Source: Diplonema japonicum (taxonomy: Eukaryota > Euglenozoa > Diplonemea > Diplonemida > Diplonemidae). From it: a stretch of DNA of 64,000 nucleotides. Below the pieces are notes generated by a model. It ran no database searches, was not told the DNA's origin, and worked only from the letters and a program-made list of their open reading frames with translations. Each line of letters begins with the position of its first letter. The first letter of the stretch is position 1. The translations under genes were made by a program, and so were the position numbers. Shown piece by piece: positions 61,926 to 64,000 of this stretch. Location: NCBI GenBank assembly GCA_964019335.1, contig OZ025679.1:496001-560000 (forward strand). Direction: 5' to 3'.

Positions 61926-64000
61926 ATGCTGCTATTTTCTCTGGGCAGTTCTGCGTGTGCCCTTGTCTTAATATGCGGTCTGATTTCCGTTCTGTTCAAA
62001 AGGAGGACAGTAGCATGGAGGGGGTACCGCAGTAATGCGGACATGCTGCTTAGGATGACTGCCTCTTGCAGCTGGAAGGAGGGCGACAATGTGTTCGTGC
62101 AGCGTACAGGTGAGCACGGTGTAGTGGCTGACGTTGCAGGTGGCGACATTACGATCACCAAGGAGCCAAAAGGGCGGCGCAAGGTGTCCATTGATGACGT
62201 GCAGCATGACGCTATGGCCTCTAAAGCGGATCTGCTAGTGAGCAAACGGCAGTCAAATTTGTTTAGTTTCTTGGTTCTTGCAACAAAGTCTCTGCATCCC
62301 TACATAGCTGCTGCTTTCTACAACATACAGGGCATGCCGTGCTACTTAAATGCCTCCTTTTTATCAGCCATGCTTCTCGTCCCGCTGTGTTCCCTTACAG
62401 GCCTTATGTGCCTTTTCGGCCGTGAAAAGATTGCTGATAGTAGCTGGGTGCTGCTTGCATGTGCTTTGAGCATGGCCTCCACGTACATGATCGCGAGGTT
62501 TATTATGTTCCCCTTCATCGAGGCAGCGCAGCGCCTCCCGTCGGTGTACGCGAACACCCGTGTCGTCTCAAAGCCGCAGCACCTGCCAATAGACGTTGCG
62601 GTGGTGCTCAACACCGCACCAGACAACGCCCCAATTCAAGAGGCCCTTGTACATAACAAATCGATTGGCAGGGTGGCAGCGCATCAGCCCGATGGCTCTG
62701 TGGCTGTACGTTTCGCTGCCCACATAGTAACTTCTGAACCAGGCTGCTTCACGATGGTATCTACGGTGTACAAGGGGTGTATTTCTAGTACAGTCGATTT
62801 TGTACCTGAGGCTCCACCACGTCAATCAAGGCGGTCCACCGTCACGTACAAAAGAAAGGGTTCTGTCTTTGGAGGTGGGCGGTGGCAGCGAAACAAGTCA
62901 GTGGACGACATTAAGAACGATAATAATGTCGCGGAATGCAGCCCATGGGAACCCGAGGTAACAGTGGACGATAACGTGCTCATTCTGCCGACACAATTCG
63001 TTGCACAATGTGCGAAGGACGAGCTGGCGCTGTCACGGCCTGTGCTAGCCATTTCGATGTCAGCTACGCATGATCTGGCTGAGAAAGGTATCCTAGAGGA
63101 CCAGGCTTCTAGAGAAGTTCTTGACCCACTACATAGTAAGTACGGCTTCAGCCTTCCTTTGAAGACAGTTGTGGATGCCGTTGCAGAACGGGAGCATCGC
63201 CGGCCATTGTGGCGCCTCGCTACTGAGGCAGTGGCCATGCACGAGATGCATCTCGCCTCGACTCTATTTGTGCTGGACCTTTGTTCCTCGAACCCAGATG
63301 CGTACACCCTGCTAATCCGCAAGAAAGCACCCAGCGATCTCTTAGCAGGGATTGGAACACTGACGGCATCAAGGCACATCGGGTACGAGTGGGCATTGTT
63401 CTATGCGTCACGTATCAGTGGGATGGCTACTGCCAGTGAGTTCATGGAGGCGGTCGGCAGGACGCAGTGCTCACCATCTGACATAAAGGTCATCCTGTTG
63501 TCTCCTGTACCAGGAACACGAACGCAGCAAAGACGGAAGTATGATTTTTCTCTGCGGAACACAAGAGACTCGCGCATGCGAGCCGCGACCATGCTCGCCA
63601 ACAGCGACAGGCTGGGCAGGAAGAACATGAGCGACAACGGTGTGAACTGGGACGATGCTGTCGAGGCTGTGCGGTGTGGGGAGTATGTCAGGGCAAGCTA
63701 TCTGTTCGCTGCTGCCGACCATCCAGCACTCAAAGAACTTCCTGCGTCGGGACAGTTTGATATTTTCTCCAGCATCGAGTACGGGCGGATGGTGACCAGA
63801 CAGTATTGCTTGCACGTAGGGCACGGCAATGGCTTCGCAGCGGCTTACTTGGCACAAAAAGAAACACCATGCGACGTGCCTTACATGTTTTATTCCATGG
63901 AAAGGCTACAGGCGCACCCTGAGGAGGGCTTGACACTTGCGAACACAAAGCTATCACAATATAATCGCATGCTGTATGGCCCAAGCTGCATGGTGCATGT
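61926..64000 (+). CDS. Membrane protein, 3' end outside window
   Basis: The frame is open to the last base: 691 codons from the ATG at 61926. The start follows a strong pyrimidine tract and CTCTACAG (AG at 61916). An out-of-frame ATG at 61919 comes first and would have to be bypassed. A hydrophobic N-terminus (MLLFSLGSSACALVLICGLI) is followed by FKRR, then further membrane-prone segments near residues 110-135, 138-160 and 168-195. After ~residue 210 a soluble, apparently helical-repeat region begins (WRLATEAVAMHEMHLASTL, RCGEYVRASYLFAAADHPAL) and runs off the window. No family recognised. It may be continuous with the MSP-domain entry upstream. Confidence 0.65.
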   Translation, partial: MLLFSLGSSACALVLICGLISVLFKRRTVAWRGYRSNADMLLRMTASCSWKEGDNVFVQRTGEHGVVADVAGGDITITKEPKGRRKVSIDDVQHDAMASKADLLVSKRQSNLFSFLVLATKSLHPYIAAAFYNIQGMPCYLNASFLSAMLLVPLCSLTGLMCLFGREKIADSSWVLLACALSMASTYMIARFIMFPFIEAAQRLPSVYANTRVVSKPQHLPIDVAVVLNTAPDNAPIQEALVHNKSIGRVAAHQPDGSVAVRFAAHIVTSEPGCFTMVSTVYKGCISSTVDFVPEAPPRQSRRSTVTYKRKGSVFGGGRWQRNKSVDDIKNDNNVAECSPWEPEVTVDDNVLILPTQFVAQCAKDELALSRPVLAISMSATHDLAEKGILEDQASREVLDPLHSKYGFSLPLKTVVDAVAEREHRRPLWRLATEAVAMHEMHLASTLFVLDLCSSNPDAYTLLIRKKAPSDLLAGIGTLTASRHIGYEWALFYASRISGMATASEFMEAVGRTQCSPSDIKVILLSPVPGTRTQQRRKYDFSLRNTRDSRMRAATMLANSDRLGRKNMSDNGVNWDDAVEAVRCGEYVRASYLFAAADHPALKELPASGQFDIFSSIEYGRMVTRQYCLHVGHGNGFAAAYLAQKETPCDVPYMFYSMERLQAHPEEGLTLANTKLSQYNRMLYGPSCMVH

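Overview
The window is eukaryotic nuclear DNA from a protist, most likely a euglenozoan and probably a diplonemid; the lineage is inferred, not proven. All 25 recognisable genes lie on the + strand, mostly 60-300 nt apart. Nearly every start codon is preceded by a pyrimidine tract and an AG, as expected for polycistronic transcription with spliced-leader trans-splicing. Unlike trypanosomatids, the genes also carry cis-introns. I can place 22 with good support. Seventeen are only 31-38 nt long, and almost all begin GTATG or GTGTG. They were found by frame changes and by restored family motifs.

Layout. 1-5391: four structural or zinc-finger proteins (coiled coil; zinc finger plus PDZ; unknown; double zinc ribbon). 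5392-11572: isolated genes separated by homopolymer-rich spacers, comprising RPB8 (shared RNA polymerase subunit), an adrenodoxin-type ferredoxin and a four-exon gene of unknown function. 11573-19178: a formimidoylglutamate deiminase-like enzyme, a 1383-aa coiled-coil protein whose N-terminus looks like a dead kinesin motor, and an unknown protein. 19288-34218: a giant type I membrane protein of about 4950 aa with about 21 Calx-beta-like modules, a Cys-rich half, one TM helix and a short cytoplasmic tail; it contains a 755-bp near-identical internal duplication. 34410-41063: a coiled-coil protein, a basic protein, a secreted PAN/Apple protein and a repeat protein with an EF-hand-like end. 41360-54741: an EF-hand plus OGFr-like protein, the ribosome-biogenesis factor Noc1/Mak21, an amino acid transporter, a kinesin, a PDZ/PH-like protein and a zinc-ribbon protein. 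55316-56608: a mitochondrial folate-binding GcvT/DMGDH C-terminal-like protein. 58222-64000: a coiled-coil protein with a degenerate class III cyclase domain, an MSP-domain protein and a membrane protein running off the window.

The genes do not form one pathway. As in other euglenozoan arrays, housekeeping, cytoskeletal and surface functions are mixed. Several products would suit a flagellate (kinesin, kinesin-like coiled-coil, RP-repeat EF protein, pseudo-cyclase), but a flagellar location is inference only.
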